Shown here: positions 1 through 9,850 of the stretch, in pieces
Layout: the number at the start of each line of letters is the position of its first letter
How positions within the stretch are numbered: position 1 is the first letter of the stretch
Assembly: GCF_040183065.1 (NCBI RefSeq)
Contig: NC_091126.1
Coordinates: 143,301,204 to 143,365,203, forward strand
DNA: 64,000 nt
Reading direction: 5' to 3'
Origin: Periplaneta americana
Taxonomy: Eukaryota > Arthropoda > Insecta > Blattodea > Blattidae
The notes under the pieces: model-generated
Seen by the model: only the letters and a program-made list of their open reading frames with translations
The model's database searches: none
What the model was told of the DNA's origin: nothing
Position numbers and translations under genes: made by a program

Positions 1-44
1 CACCACCACCACCACCACCACCACCGCCACTATTATTATTATTT
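1..44. repeat. (CAC)n then (TAT)n microsatellite
   Basis: About ten CAC units are followed directly by TAT units. It begins at the window edge, so its true length is unknown. Confidence 0.95.
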
Positions 45-133
45 TATATGTTTTATACTTTGTATGTCTCATTTATTTTGACCTACTGTTCACATTTTAT
101 TATGCATTTTCCTTTTTTTCTATGTGTTATATA

Positions 134-1022
134 GGGTAGACCAGGGTAATTGTAAACAATTTCACTGATTTCAAATATATTTCAACATTACACAACCCTC
201 AGTAAAGGTAAGCATGATAAAGAAGCATTGTGTTATTTCTAGATATTTCTTTTCCCTGAAAATGGGTTTAAAATAATAAGGTTGACATTTTTCATCTTTT
301 AATTGCTAGTTTACATTTACCCCACCTGTTTACATTTACCCCTTTGAGAGGAGGTAATTGTAAACACCAATTTTCGCACGGTCTATAGGACACTGAACAT
401 TTCTTGTTCTGATTCAGAAGAAAGAGCTATATTCCTTCCAACTCCAATTTTGGTCACTGGTACATTTCGTCCCTTTAACCTATGATAGGCCTATATTACG
501 GATATAGGAACTCAGTACCTCTCCTGAGCTTCACGATAAATGTAGTTACCATTTTTCACATCTGTGACAACCCTCTCTAAATCCTCTACAGTATAGTTGG
601 GGGGGTGGTCTCTTTGATTACTGAAAAGTACGAAATGTAACCATAGTAAAACATGTTTATAATTATCCCAAGCAACTAAAACTATGGGGCAAAAGTAAAC
701 ACGTCACAATTTAATGAACTGAGGTTATCGGAGATCTCAAAACCATTGTAATAAACGTTAACTACTATACATTACAATATATTCTTAAAAAATAGCACTG
801 TACGTTTATTACAATGCCAAAAATGAAGGCGAAGCAAAATTCTTTCTAAACTCTTTTTTCTGTAGAGTCTTACAAAACATATTTGGCACCAAACTGCTTT
901 GTAGGTTAGCCAACAAGTTAATTTAAATATTCTCCGAATTAAAATTTTTATATTGACAGTTTTGTACTTCTCACAGCATTTGTTTACAATTGCCCCCTGT
1001 TTACAATTACCCTGGTATACCC
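134..1022. mobile_element. Pogo-like non-autonomous DNA transposon (word family A)
   Basis: The two ends are inverted repeats: the left end starts GGGTAGACCAGGGTAATTG and the right end, read in reverse, starts GGGTATACCAGGGTAATTG. TA dinucleotides flank both ends (132-133 and 1023-1024), as expected of Tc1/mariner/pogo elements. The inner TIR word, of the form GGTAATTGTAAAC, is repeated inside the element on both strands (about 148, 309, 329, 353, 688, 980 and 999). No transposase is visible in the 889 bp, so it was presumably mobilised in trans. Pogo affiliation is inferred from its likeness to the element at 11636-14400. Confidence 0.75.
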
Positions 1023-1136
1023 TATTTTACATCACATATTCATTATATATGAGGTCTCGTCCACCTCATTGAATATTACACGACTACTATGAAGTAGCCA
1101 ATGTGTATTATCACCATTTAATTCGAGAAAAATTCG

Positions 1137-1213
1137 TTCCGGCACCGGGAATCGAACCCGGGACCTCTCAGCTCCAAGCGCTGAGTGCTCTTTCCAACTG
1201 AGCTATGCCGGGA
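1137..1213 (-). pseudogene. tRNA-like SINE head
   Basis: On the minus strand there is an A-box-like TAGCTCAGTTGGAAAGAGC and a B box GGTTCGATTCC, with a 5-bp T stem (CCGGG/CCCGG) and an anticodon stem TCAGC/GCTGA. The loop lacks the invariant U33 and the acceptor stem has a mismatch at the first pair, so it is a tRNA-derived repeat head rather than a working tRNA. A second copy lies at 1877-1948 on the plus strand. Confidence 0.7.
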
Positions 1214-1562
1214 CACGATCCACGGCGTCGGCCGAACTCCTCTCGTAATGCTTTACGGCCTTACTACCTGCAGTTTAGACAATGTAAGTCATACATGCAG
1301 GAGCGCATATTTAAATGACTTTGTGGCCATATTCAACATCAGTTTGTGACAACTGCTAACAGTTAATACATCACATATTCATTATATATGAGGTCTCGCC
1401 CACCTCATTGAATATTACACGACTACTATGAAGTAGCCAATGTGTATTATTACCATTTAATTCGAGAAAAATTCGTTCCGGTCACAAACTGATGTTGAAT
1501 ATGGCCATAAAGTCATTTAAATATGCGCTCCTGCATGTATGACTTTCTTTGTCTAAAATGCA

Positions 1563-1811
1563 GTCCACATCTGTGGGGTAACGGTTAGCGCGTCTAGCCG
1601 CGAAACCAGGTGGCCAGGTTTCGATTCCTGGTCGGGGCAAGTTACCTGGTTGAGGTTATTTTCCGGGGGTTTCCCTCAACCCAATATGAGCAAATGCTGG
1701 GTAACTTTCGGTGTTGGACCCCGGACTCATTTCACCGGCATTATCACCTTCATCTCATTCAGACGCTAAATAACCTAAGCTGTTGATAAAGCGTCGTAAA
1801 ATAACCTACTA
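1563..1811 (+). mobile_element. tRNA-derived SINE family A, copy 1
   Basis: Starts GTCCACATCTGTGGGGTAAC, has an A box (GTAACGGTTAGCGCG) and a B box (GGTTTCGATTCC), a conserved body (AGCAAATGCTGGGTAACTTT) and the 3' end GCGTCGTAAAATAACCTAC shared with copies at 3341 and 60061. It interrupts the right arm of the foldback element; flanking TCTAAAATGCAG (left) and TCTAAAGTGAAG (right) look like an aged 12-bp target-site duplication. SINEs of this kind are transcribed by RNA polymerase III and copied by LINE machinery. Confidence 0.9.
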
Positions 1812-2053
1812 CTCTAAAGTGAAGGTAGTAAGGCCGTAAGCATTACGAGAGGCGTTCGGCCGGCACCGTGGATCATGTCCCGGCATAGTTCAGTTGGAAA
1901 GAGCACTCAGCGCGCAGAGCTGAGAAGTCCCGGGTTCGATTCTCGAATTTTTCTCGAATTAAATGGTGATACTACCCTATTATGTCTGATTTCTACTTAC
2001 CTTTTTCAATATATTATGATTATCTTCTTCAGTTCTGTGTGTAAAATCGTAGC

Positions 2054-2340
2054 GTACAGATGCCTCAAACTAGCAAGCTGCCTCGTTCGCGCAGGCGCAT
2101 AGAGCACTTCTCCCCTACCACTGTCCGCCTACTGCTGTGCACTGTGGACTAGAACGGTACAGCTCAGTTCTAATAACAGTTGAGAAGGCTGCATAGGGAG
2201 GGTACATCTTGAATACATTGTCAAGAGATCAACTTTTCAGATAATATGACTATACCTGGGTATAGGAGCGTAGGTGGGCCCCCTCCGTTAGCTCTACTAC
2301 TTCCCCTCTCCAGGCAACTTCCTAGTTTGAGGCATCTGTA
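2054..2340. mobile_element. Short element with about 30-bp inverted repeats
   Basis: GTACAGATGCCTCAAACTAG at 2054 is matched in reverse by the sequence ending at 2340. The 290-bp unit has no coding potential. Class not assigned. Confidence 0.55.
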
Positions 2341-2423
2341 CTTTACATTGTAAATTTGTAGTTTTCTTATCGCAGTTTTACTCCTGGTTGAGTGTTAGAA
2401 AAAGCAGTATGGCCTTAACTGTG

Positions 2424-2424
<1 letters not shown>

Positions 2425-2474
<50 letters not shown>
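2425..2474. repeat. (TTA)n microsatellite
   Basis: About 16 uninterrupted TTA units. The bases 2475-2990 that follow hold nothing I recognise. Confidence 0.97.
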
Positions 2475-2475
<1 letters not shown>

Positions 2476-3093
2476 ACATTAGGCAAACAAGTAACTAGCT
2501 CCATGCTCTACAACTGATGTAAAGGCACAGTGTAGTCCAAATGTACTAACATTTAGCATGCCCTAGTGCACTTAAAGCGCATAAACATTATCCATACAAA
2601 GATATCCTATTTTTCACAATCGACATCGCAGGCAAAGCGTTTAGATAATTTTGCAGCAGTCGGCGTAATTATGAGGAACTGGGTTTTAGCCGCTTCGGAG
2701 CCCGAAGTGTTCACGTTATCATGCCGGTGGAATTGTGATTGTGCGTCACTCAGACAAGTCGCGAGGGAAACTTCCACTGTCACATAATGAACATTTTATA
2801 AACCCCAACTATCTCTATATGCCTCACCTGTAATCAATTAGCCTAAACCTGATAATCTCCGCGCTCCCACCCACGAAAGCTTTTGTTTTCTTTCGTTAAG
2901 GCCCGTCTACTGAAACATTTCAACCCCTACTTTAGATCTAAAGCCTTTTAAATTAAATCATCCATTTCAAGTACACGTAGTAGGCCTAAAATGGCTAACC
3001 CTGCAAACACCACTACGAACACTACGATCGTTTCGTTCCTTTCCCCTCTAATATATCATATTATCGATGTAAATAAATTTCGATTTGTAACTA

Positions 3094-3180
3094 AATTTAT
3101 TTATTTATTTATTTATTTATTTACTTATTTACTTACTTACTTATATATATATATATTTATTTATTTATTTATTTATTTAA
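3094..3180. repeat. (TTTA)n microsatellite with a TA core
   Basis: Tetramer TTTA/CTTA units surround a short TA run near 3143-3155. Confidence 0.95.
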
Positions 3181-3340
3181 CCTGGTAGAGATAAGGCCAT
3201 CAGGCCTTCTCTTCCCCTCTACCAGGGGATTACAACTACAATATTAAGAATACAATTTCAACTATAATTACAATTTGTGAAGAATCCACGTAAAGATTAA
3301 TTTTTTGGTCCTTCAGAATATATCTGTTATGATAACAATG

Positions 3341-3587
3341 GGTCCACACCTGTGGAGTAACGGTCAGCGCGTCTGGCCGCGAAACCAGGTGCCCCGGGTT
3401 CGATTCCCGGTCGGGGCAAGTTACCTGGTTGAGTTTTTTTCCGGGGTTTTCCCTCAACACAACATGAGCAAATGCTGGGTAACTTTCGGTGCTGGACCCC
3501 GGACTCATTTCACCGGCATTATCACTATCTCATTCAGACGCTAAATAACCAACGATGTTGATAAAGCGTCGTAAAATAACCTACTAA
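3341..3587 (+). mobile_element. tRNA-derived SINE family A, copy 2
   Basis: Full-length copy with clean A and B boxes (GGTTCGATTCC at about 3398). It is flanked by a 13-bp target-site duplication, ATGATAACAATGG, directly left of the head (about 3329-3341) and again right of the 3' end (about 3589-3601). The intact duplication suggests a fairly recent insertion. Confidence 0.93.
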
Positions 3588-3602
3588 AATGATAACAATG
3601 GT

Positions 3603-4118
3603 TATTAGAGGAGAAATGTTCGCTCCGGCGCCGGGGATCGAACCCGGGTCCTTCGTTCCACGTACCAAGTGCTCTAACCACTGAGCTACGCCGAAGCCCA
3701 ATCCACAGCACCGGACAGAATCCCCCACCTTTAGTGTTTTTCCCTTTGTGGCCTGACTCCAAGTTCGACATATATGTTGACATATATGAAGTCAACTGCC
3801 ATTATACAAGGAGGGCACTCAATAGAGTGACTTGGTTGCCGGGATCTTCTCCCAACAGTGCATAATACTATGGAATCCCGGGCACCAAGTCACTCAATTG
3901 AGTGCGCCCCTTGTATAATAGCAGTTCACTTAATTTATGTCAACATATATGTCGAACATGGAGTCAGGACACAAAGGGAAAAACACTAGAGGAAAGTGAT
4001 TTGATCCGGTGCTGTGGATTGAAGTTCGGCGTAGCTCAGTGGTTAGAGCACTTGGTACGTAGAATCAAGGACCCGGGTTCGATCCCAGCCGCCGAAGCGA
4101 CTTTTTATCCTCTAATAA
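3603..4118. mobile_element. tRNA-headed foldback element, arms about 240 bp
   Basis: Left arm 3603-3838 and right arm 3873-4118 are inverted copies, separated by a loop of about 35-60 bases. Each outer end carries a tRNA-like head: minus strand at about 3625-3700 and plus strand at about 4026-4101 (GGCGTAGCTCAGTGGTTAGA, B box GGTTCGATCC). The arm order matches the foldback at 1031-1972 although the heads differ in sequence. It lies immediately downstream of SINE A copy 2. Confidence 0.8.
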
Positions 4119-4156
4119 TCACTGAATTAAGAAATGAAGTATAGTTCCTATATGGT

Positions 4157-4310
4157 GTGTGGATAAGCTTCAGGCTTCTACCGCGTTGTCTTGGTGTTAT
4201 TGGCTGACGTTTCGACCGCTGTGTTGTGGCCATCTTCAGAGCAGTTGTTGGATAAGGAAATAGTCTGCCAGCTATTATATATATGTATATATACTAGTCT
4301 CGATGGGGGG

Positions 4311-4358
<48 letters not shown>

Positions 4359-4475
4359 GCTGGCAGACTATTTCCTTATCCAACAACTGCTCTGAAGATG
4401 GCCACAACACAGCGGTCGAAACGTCAGCCAATAACACCAAGACAACGCGGTAGAAACCCTGAAGCTTATCCACAC
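4157..4475. repeat. Inverted repeat around a (TA)n core
   Basis: About 120 bases (4157-4278) are repeated almost perfectly in reverse at 4353-4475, around a TA-dinucleotide run at 4314-4356. The arms contain CTCTGAAGATGGCCACAAC and GGTCGAAACGTCAG, words I associate with the ends of Penelope-like elements, but only weakly. No ORF of note. Confidence 0.75.
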
Positions 4476-5239
4476 ACCATTTACACCAGCCGCGGAAGCC
4501 TACGCGAACAGATTTCCTATATATTCTGATTAAATATTAGCATAACAATTAAGACAATAAATTAAGTATGATGAGTGAAATTAACTAAACACGTAAATTA
4601 TTAAGAAAGTTGGAAACAAAGTACAATCAATCTTTTTCCATCGTAAGATATAATGGTGGTACCAGAAATTCTGGTAAGTTTGAGTATGGTATTTGGTGGG
4701 AGTCAAATGCAGTAGCCGTCCGTTCTGCAAGCCATTCTACGTAAGTTGTTACGCAAAACAAAACTGGTGTTCAGAAGTACATCACAACAATTTGGTGTCG
4801 AAACAACGTGACACGACAGTATCAAGCATGTCAATTAACATGAAATATTTCGATTAAAAATTGTCTCAGTCGATGACAATTTCAAGTATGTAAGATTATA
4901 TGAACGGATGAGTGGAAAAAGTATAACATCCCAAAAAATTGAGAAATTAAACTGAAACAGCCATTTTATATATTTTTACTTAAGCTAGCCAATAAGTGTA
5001 AAAAGGGGAATATTCCAGTCTTATATCTTCATTGAAACCAGCATTGAAGTTTTAATTGAGTGGAAGAAGGATAACATTCCAGGAATGTTATCTTTTGTCT
5101 ACACAATACTGCATTGGCATAAATCAGAGGTCACAGTTTTCTGCCATGTGACAGAACATTTTCAGTCATTAAACGAAAAGTTCGAAGATTAGATCGGATT
5201 TACTCTCCAAATCAACATGATGACATCATTCGAAATGTC

Positions 5240-5890
5240 AGGAAATTCAACCCCCATATCAAGTAAAGAGGTTTCAAAACAACCAGGTACGCAACTTCAA
5301 ACACTTGTGGTCACATTATTTCAAGAAAACATGTAAAGATATTGATAATAAAACCGTGACATTTAACATGAATAAGTACAGGAAACTTATATTCACTCAG
5401 AAGATGAAAGACTGTGTCGAAGCTTCAAAGTGTATTGATGGTTTGCACCATGGAACATTAAGGTTGAAGAAACAAGACCATGTGGAGCTCCCCATTACTG
5501 AAGCATAGGGTAAATTAGGGTCTGTTGGACAGTCGGGCATGTTGGACACTTTGTACTTTAACGTGTTACCCCGCCACTTGTGGCCACCACATTCTGCTAG
5601 AAGTCAATGACGGAAGTAGCCACGAGTGGAGCTACTTCCGTCATTGACTTCTAGCAGAATGTGGTGGCCACAAGTGACGGGGTAACACGTTAAAGTACAA
5701 AGTGTCCAACATGCCCGACTGTCTAACAGATCCTAATTTACCCTATAATCGGAAACTTGGAATCAATATCAAAAAGTTACTCAATATCTCAAGAGTCACG
5801 CACTACATATCTATTGAGTACAAGTCATTCTATGAAGACATCCTTAAGTATACAACTTCAAATACAGCAGACAGTGATAAGGATGAATAA
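5240..5890 (+). pseudogene. Unidentified transposon protein, C-terminal part, split by a MITE
   Basis: Open frame from about 5240 (no clear start codon) reads NFKHLWSHYFKKTCKD and KCIDGLHHGTLRLKK, then is interrupted after codon GCA at 5503-5505 by the MITE at 5508-5743. Beyond it the frame resumes with YNRKLGINIKKLLNI and ends SFYEDILKYTT...DKDE at 5888-5890. Dropping the MITE and one TA copy makes the frame continuous. The same module recurs at 15820-15948 and, on the minus strand, at 25258-25985. I cannot name the family; its position inside TIR elements suggests a transposase or accessory protein. Confidence 0.6.
5508..5743. mobile_element. Near-perfect hairpin MITE with TA duplication
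   Basis: The whole 236-bp unit is one palindrome: about 110-bp arms meet around a short loop near 5620-5632. Ends are GGGTAAATTAGG and CCTAATTTACCC, flanked by TA at 5506-5507 and 5744-5745. The word GTTGGACA appears twice in each arm, similar in style to the word-repeat pogo-like elements. The insertion point is proven by the ORF it splits. Confidence 0.9.
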
Positions 5891-6093
5891 AGTTTCATAT
5901 TATTGTCATCACTGAATAGAGTAAAACCATTTTAAAGTGTTCTTTGTAGTATTAAACATTTCATGTCACAGAAAAACGTTATAGTTAATTTTATCTGTTG
6001 TCAAAACATTGAGTGGAAAAGGGATAATATTCCAATATATTTAATTATTAAACAAATAAGTATTTGATTTTGAGATTGTTTAAGTGAACACTA

Positions 6094-6344
6094 AGGGCGC
6101 TATGCATAGACATTTCGCTAGCCCGCGCTACGAGCGTGCTAAACTAGCCCCGGCTATCGACTGATTACTTGTACAGGATTCATATCATATCATATCATAT
6201 CATATCATATCATATCATATCATATCATATCATATCATATCATATCATATCATATCACTAACACTGGTTTACGAATACGAAAAACGTTAGTTCGCTGATC
6301 ATCCACCGGAAGCCCGCGCTAAGAATATCTATGAATATGGCCCT
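6094..6344. mobile_element. MITE carrying a pentamer expansion, copy 1
   Basis: Terminal inverted repeats AGGGCGCTATGCATAGACAT (left) and, in reverse, AGGGCCATATTCATAGAT (right), flanked by TA at 6092-6093 and 6345-6346. A second copy in the opposite orientation is at 38651-38840. Copy 1 has a long CATAT tract in its middle that copy 2 lacks. Confidence 0.85.
6180..6257. repeat. (CATAT)n pentamer microsatellite inside the MITE
   Basis: About 15 near-perfect units. In the sister MITE at 38651 the same position reads only CATATCATAACATG, so the array grew from a two-unit seed. Confidence 0.95.
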
Positions 6345-7204
6345 TACTGACTAGATCTCCAATTGCCTAATATTAACTTTTCCAATAGAACCCTTGGGTT
6401 TTTATATAGAATTATCTTTCTGTTTTCCCACAAACTAGGGAAGATAGAATGTTATTCTTTTTCCACTCACCAGTTCATACAGTATGATGTGTCTTCAGTA
6501 GTGATGTCCTTGGTGGAGGAAGAAAGAACAAGTTCATAAAATTATACAAGGATGTCTCTCGAATCAATTAGACGATTTATGGATGAGATCTAACTCTGAG
6601 ATCCGTCCACTGAATGGGATGCGTTCCCTGCTCTCTAACGGGGATTGGGTAAATATTTAATCAACTGTTAGCATCAGCGTCATCTACCAGCACAGGGAGG
6701 CTGCGACACCGCCTTCCTCCTCTCTGTCCTTCTCTTTCTATCGCCCAACCCCCTGTCAAAGGTCTGTGCGGTGTTAACACTCTCATGTAAAAGAGGCGAC
6801 GAGACAATATAAAATATTAAGTTTCTGTTGCAGATAAAATGAAAACAATACCTACAACTACCAACGGATTCGTCAAGAGCGTCCAGCTAGGGCACTGAGC
6901 CCCCTTTCTGCAAAACTGTAATATTTCACCTCGAATTCACTCCATTATCTCCTACCACATGGTTATTTTAGTTGTATAACCTTCACAGAGACGTCAAGTT
7001 GCTTTTACAGGTTAGCTCTCAAATGAATCTTCTAGAGCAGCCCCGGCGAAAATGCGACCCACGAGCACATTGTGGCTCGCAGTGCTTTTCTCTCGCTTCC
7101 TACCTACAACCCCCACCCTCTTACTCACTGGAGTCAAACTCCGTTCCATTTGTATTTGTCTCGGACCTGCGAGTGGCGTATCGTGGCAATATCTCTCTCG
7201 AAAC

Positions 7205-7381
7205 CATGTACCTCTACAAAAACGAAAGTTTCAAGTAGGATGGGAGGATGCATTCTTTTGCTTACAATATGATGAAATTATTAAATGTATGATTTGTTCA
7301 CAAATATTACTAGGAAAACGGTTGTATAACATAAAACGGCATTATAAGTTACTACATGTTACTGATGAAACATTAAGAGGT

Positions 7382-7415
<34 letters not shown>

Positions 7416-7788
7416 CATTATCATCTCTGTACGTCGATTCTTTTACAGCAGATGTACGAATAATGCGGTTAGATTTTCAATTTAAACTCGCAGATTTACA
7501 ATGTGACGTAAATGAAAGCTAGATGTAAGGACTTGACAGATATTTAACTTTTCAAATCTTTGGAAAAAAATAAATATTTGAAGCTTCGTTCTTTCGCTTG
7601 CTCTGTTGAAGCCATGTTCGCTGTAACTTACGTTTGTGAAAAATTATTTTCAACAATAAAAATAGTAAAAATCAAATTTAGATCACGACTGACAGACAAA
7701 TACCTTCGTGATCAACTACGATTGGCAGTAAGTGACATAATTCTTGATTTTGAAACTTTGTTGCAGACACATTTTGAAGACAGTTAAT
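7205..7788 (+). pseudogene. hAT transposase remnant (BED finger plus C-terminal domain)
   Basis: The upstream part (about 7211-7383) reads KFQVGWEDAFFC and a BED-type zinc finger, CMIC...IKRHYKLLH (C-x2-C-x14-H-x4-H). The downstream part (about 7450-7787) reads LADLQCDVNES, then after a frame change YVCEKLFSTIKIVK and RSRLTDKYLRDQLRLAVSD, matching the conserved C-terminal hAT block (CE-LFS-K, RSRLTD) of the ZBED/GTF2I-repeat-like group. The catalytic region between them is absent, so the protein cannot be active. Confidence 0.85.
7386..7420. repeat. (TTA)n microsatellite
   Basis: About eleven TTA units at the internal deletion point of the hAT element. Confidence 0.95.
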
Positions 7789-8384
7789 TTTAGGTTGTGA
7801 TAATGTGTCCTATGTTTTCCTTTTCATTTCTTTCTTCGTTACACGTCCTAAACATTAACTTCCCCTTCGGTTGTGCTCCTCCCTCCATAGGTGCTATGCA
7901 CGTTGCAGCTTACACAGTGGCTCGGCGCACCATGGCCTTTTCGCCACGGCTGTTCTAGAGCAGCAATTCTTCTTCTTTCGCATACTGTTTGTCGTAATAT
8001 CAATTTGCTATCTAAATCTTTAAGGGTATAGGGGAGACTCGTCGTATTTGGCAATATTTTATATTTCGACACAGTTTGTAGTTACATATTCTGAAATTAA
8101 ATATTCCTCTATTATGGAATGTGTTTAAACATTAAATCCCAATAAACCTCTGAAAGAAAATTCTACAAATCTAAATTACTTTACACATAACACACTAATA
8201 AATAACAAATTACATGTTTCCAGATTTGATACTTCATCAGGATAATTTGGCAATAGTACAGGGGTAATTTGGCAATACGATTAAAAAATAAAAATTTCAA
8301 AATAAAACAGTGGTACAAGGTTTATAAGACTTAACTGACTGGGACAAGAAATCACTAAATACCATAAACACAAAACAAAAGCAA

Positions 8385-8772
8385 GAAAAAAAATTGAATG
8401 GATTTTTCCGACCTCTCTTATTAATTATATTGAAGGATAGTCTTCTAATTTCTGTTGTCGATAGCCCAAACCCAAGTTCTTGCATTTTGATTACATATGT
8501 CGCCAGTTTTTGCTCTTCCTCAACGGTTAGAGCTAGGGGTCTTCCTTTCTTGGGAATGACAACGTATCAACGTATTCGGGTCCTGAGGCTGCATACAGAA
8601 ACCTCTTTAAGTTGTTAAAGGGCACATTGTACTTCTTAGAAGCCCTGTAAGTCGACCATCTAACTTTCAAAACACTCCTAACCGCAGCCCGCAAATCATC
8701 TTTGGAATATTTTTCAGAATAATGTCCTCGTTCCCTTGGCATATCTGCAACACACCACACACAGTGCTGCAT
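8385..8772 (-). pseudogene. Pogo-type transposase, N-terminal DNA-binding region
   Basis: Reading down the minus strand: MPRERGHYSEKYSKDDLRAA, ASKKYNVPFNNLKRFL (psq-type helix-turn-helix, as in CENP-B/pogo proteins), a frame change near 8545-8560, then PKKGRPLALTVEEEQKLATY and GFGLSTTEIRRLSFNI ...NKRG-KNPFN. That order is the standard pogo/Tigger N-terminus. The DDE catalytic domain is not present; sequence beyond 8385 becomes AT-rich and non-matching. Confidence 0.8.
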
Positions 8773-9079
8773 TGAAGACTGTAAAAATCCCTCATACGTC
8801 CCTATTCTTAAATTTTACCATAGAGTACACATTCTTGTTCAAAGAGAGCAGCAATATATCACTATAAAGGAAAATGGCTAATTCACACTACCCCGTAGAA
8901 GACTTTTTTGCTAAGAAGAACATAAAACGAGCTAAGGCCTGATGAGTTATTAACAGAAGATATTAATTATATAAATGGCTTACCTTATAATATGGAATCT
9001 CAGCTTTTGATATGTAATGCACAAACAAACGTAGGTAATGAACAACATATGATGAAAGAGTGATGGAACGGAGAAAAAT

Positions 9080-9185
9080 TCTCTCCGGCGCCGGGATTTG
9101 AACCAGGGTTTTCAGCTCTACGTGCTGATGCTTTATCCACTAAGCCACGCCGGATACAACCCCGACGCCGTTTAGAATCGTCTCA
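9080..9185 (-). mobile_element. tRNA-headed SINE fragment
   Basis: On the minus strand a tRNA-like head with GGCGTGGCTTAGTGGATAAA (A box), anticodon stem TCAGC/GCTGA and B box GGTTCAAATCC, acceptor CCGGCG...CGCCGG. Related in design to the heads of the foldbacks at 1.1 and 3.6 kb. The body beyond the head (to about 9260) is not clearly bounded. Confidence 0.6.
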
Positions 9186-9453
9186 GATTAAGCTCCATCC
9201 GTCTTTGTATACACACGTCCACACAACCACCACGTCAAAAGGAAGTATTCAACACTTATTTCTATTAGTAACAATATGTGCCACTATAATGCGCGGATTC
9301 GAATGAAACAAAAACTAAAAGTACTCTCAGATGTTGCACTCTATGATCGTGTCACTGAACTTCTTAAAACTCTGGAGGAAATTTGGCAAAAGAAGAAATA
9401 CAAGAATATTGTCAAATTTCCCTATTGCCAAATTTGCCGAGTTTCCCCTATGT

Positions 9454-9850
9454 ACAGTAGTGGCAAAAAAAAACCGAACCGACCCTTGTAGCTGATTTCA
9501 GAGCCTTGTTCACTCCAGAGCACGATAGACTGGTAACTGAGTCTTTCGTGGTTCGAATCCTGCCTGGGAAGGAAACTTTTTTTGTTCCTTATTCAACTTT
9601 ATTCCCAATACTTTTCGATAGCTGGTAAAATTCATGTTCTGGGAATAATAAGTTAATTAAGTAGTAAAATATCGCTGCAATCGAAAAGTATTGGTAATAA
9701 ATTTGAATAAGGAACAAAAAAAAGTTTCCTTCCCAGGCAGGATTCGAACCACGAAAGTCTTAGTTGCCAGTCTATCGTGCTCTGGAGTGAACAAGACTCT
9801 GAAATCAGCTACAAGAGTCGGTCCGGTTTTCTTTTTTTCCACTACTGTAC
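9454..9850. repeat. Inverted repeat with tRNA B-box-like arms
   Basis: TACAGTAGTGGCAAAAAAAA at 9454 to about 9615 is inverted at about 9685-9850. The arms contain GTGGTTCGAATCCTGCCTGG, a B-box/T-arm-like segment, in opposite orientation. It adjoins, tail to head, both the family B element and the long-TIR unit at 9846. Confidence 0.75.

Larger units (their letters stand above)
1031..1972. mobile_element. Foldback element with tRNA-like outer ends
   Basis: Bases 1113-1349 are inverted at about 1480-1562 plus 1812-1972, the right arm being split by the SINE at 1563-1811. Each arm ends on the outside with a tRNA-like head (1137-1213 minus, 1877-1948 plus). The loop (about 1371-1480) is a direct copy of the sequence that precedes the left tRNA head (1031-1140). 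This looks like two copies of a tRNA-derived SINE in opposite orientation, or a SINE with an inverted internal duplication. No protein coding. Confidence 0.7.
4901..6477 (+). mobile_element. TA-flanked DNA transposon of unassigned group
   Basis: The left end TGAACGGATGAGTGGAAAAA is matched in reverse by the right end (TGAACTGGTGAGTGGAAAAA). TA flanks both ends (4899-4900 and 6478-6479). The TIR word GAGTGGAA.A.GGATAA.ATTCC recurs inside at about 5058 and 6010. It carries the degraded ORF at 5240-5890 and has itself been hit by a hairpin MITE (5508-5743) and a MITE with a pentamer expansion (6094-6344). Terminal TG...CA with TA duplication is shared with the element at 15390-17254. Confidence 0.7.
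7038..7952 (+). mobile_element. Internally deleted hAT transposon with 8-bp TSD
   Basis: The element starts CAGCCCCGGCGAAAATGCG and its other end, in reverse, starts CAGCCGTGGCGAAAAGGCC. It is flanked by an exact 8-bp duplication, TTCTAGAG, at 7030-7037 and 7953-7960, the hallmark of hAT transposition. Inside are the N-terminal zinc finger and the C-terminal dimerisation region of a hAT transposase, with most of the catalytic core missing and a (TTA)n tract (7386-7420) at the junction. Confidence 0.9.
8031..9448 (-). mobile_element. Pogo-like element (word family B), catalytic domain lost
   Basis: Left end GGGGAGACTCGTCGTATTTGG, right end in reverse GGGGAAACTCGGCAAATTTGG, with TA at 8029-8030 and 9449-9450. 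The word AATTTGGCAATA recurs at about 8046, 8245, 8267, 9377, 9408 and 9423. It encodes on the minus strand the DNA-binding part of a pogo-type transposase (8385-8772) and has been invaded by a tRNA-headed SINE near 9080-9185. Confidence 0.82.

Noticed and set aside
3236-3795. Overlapping ORFs on both strands near the SINE and foldback
   Set aside because: They translate SINE A and tRNA-like sequence; similar peptides arise in every SINE copy.
3625-4101. Functional tRNA genes
   Set aside because: Heads lack U33, have stem mismatches and sit in repeated, inverted SINE-like units.
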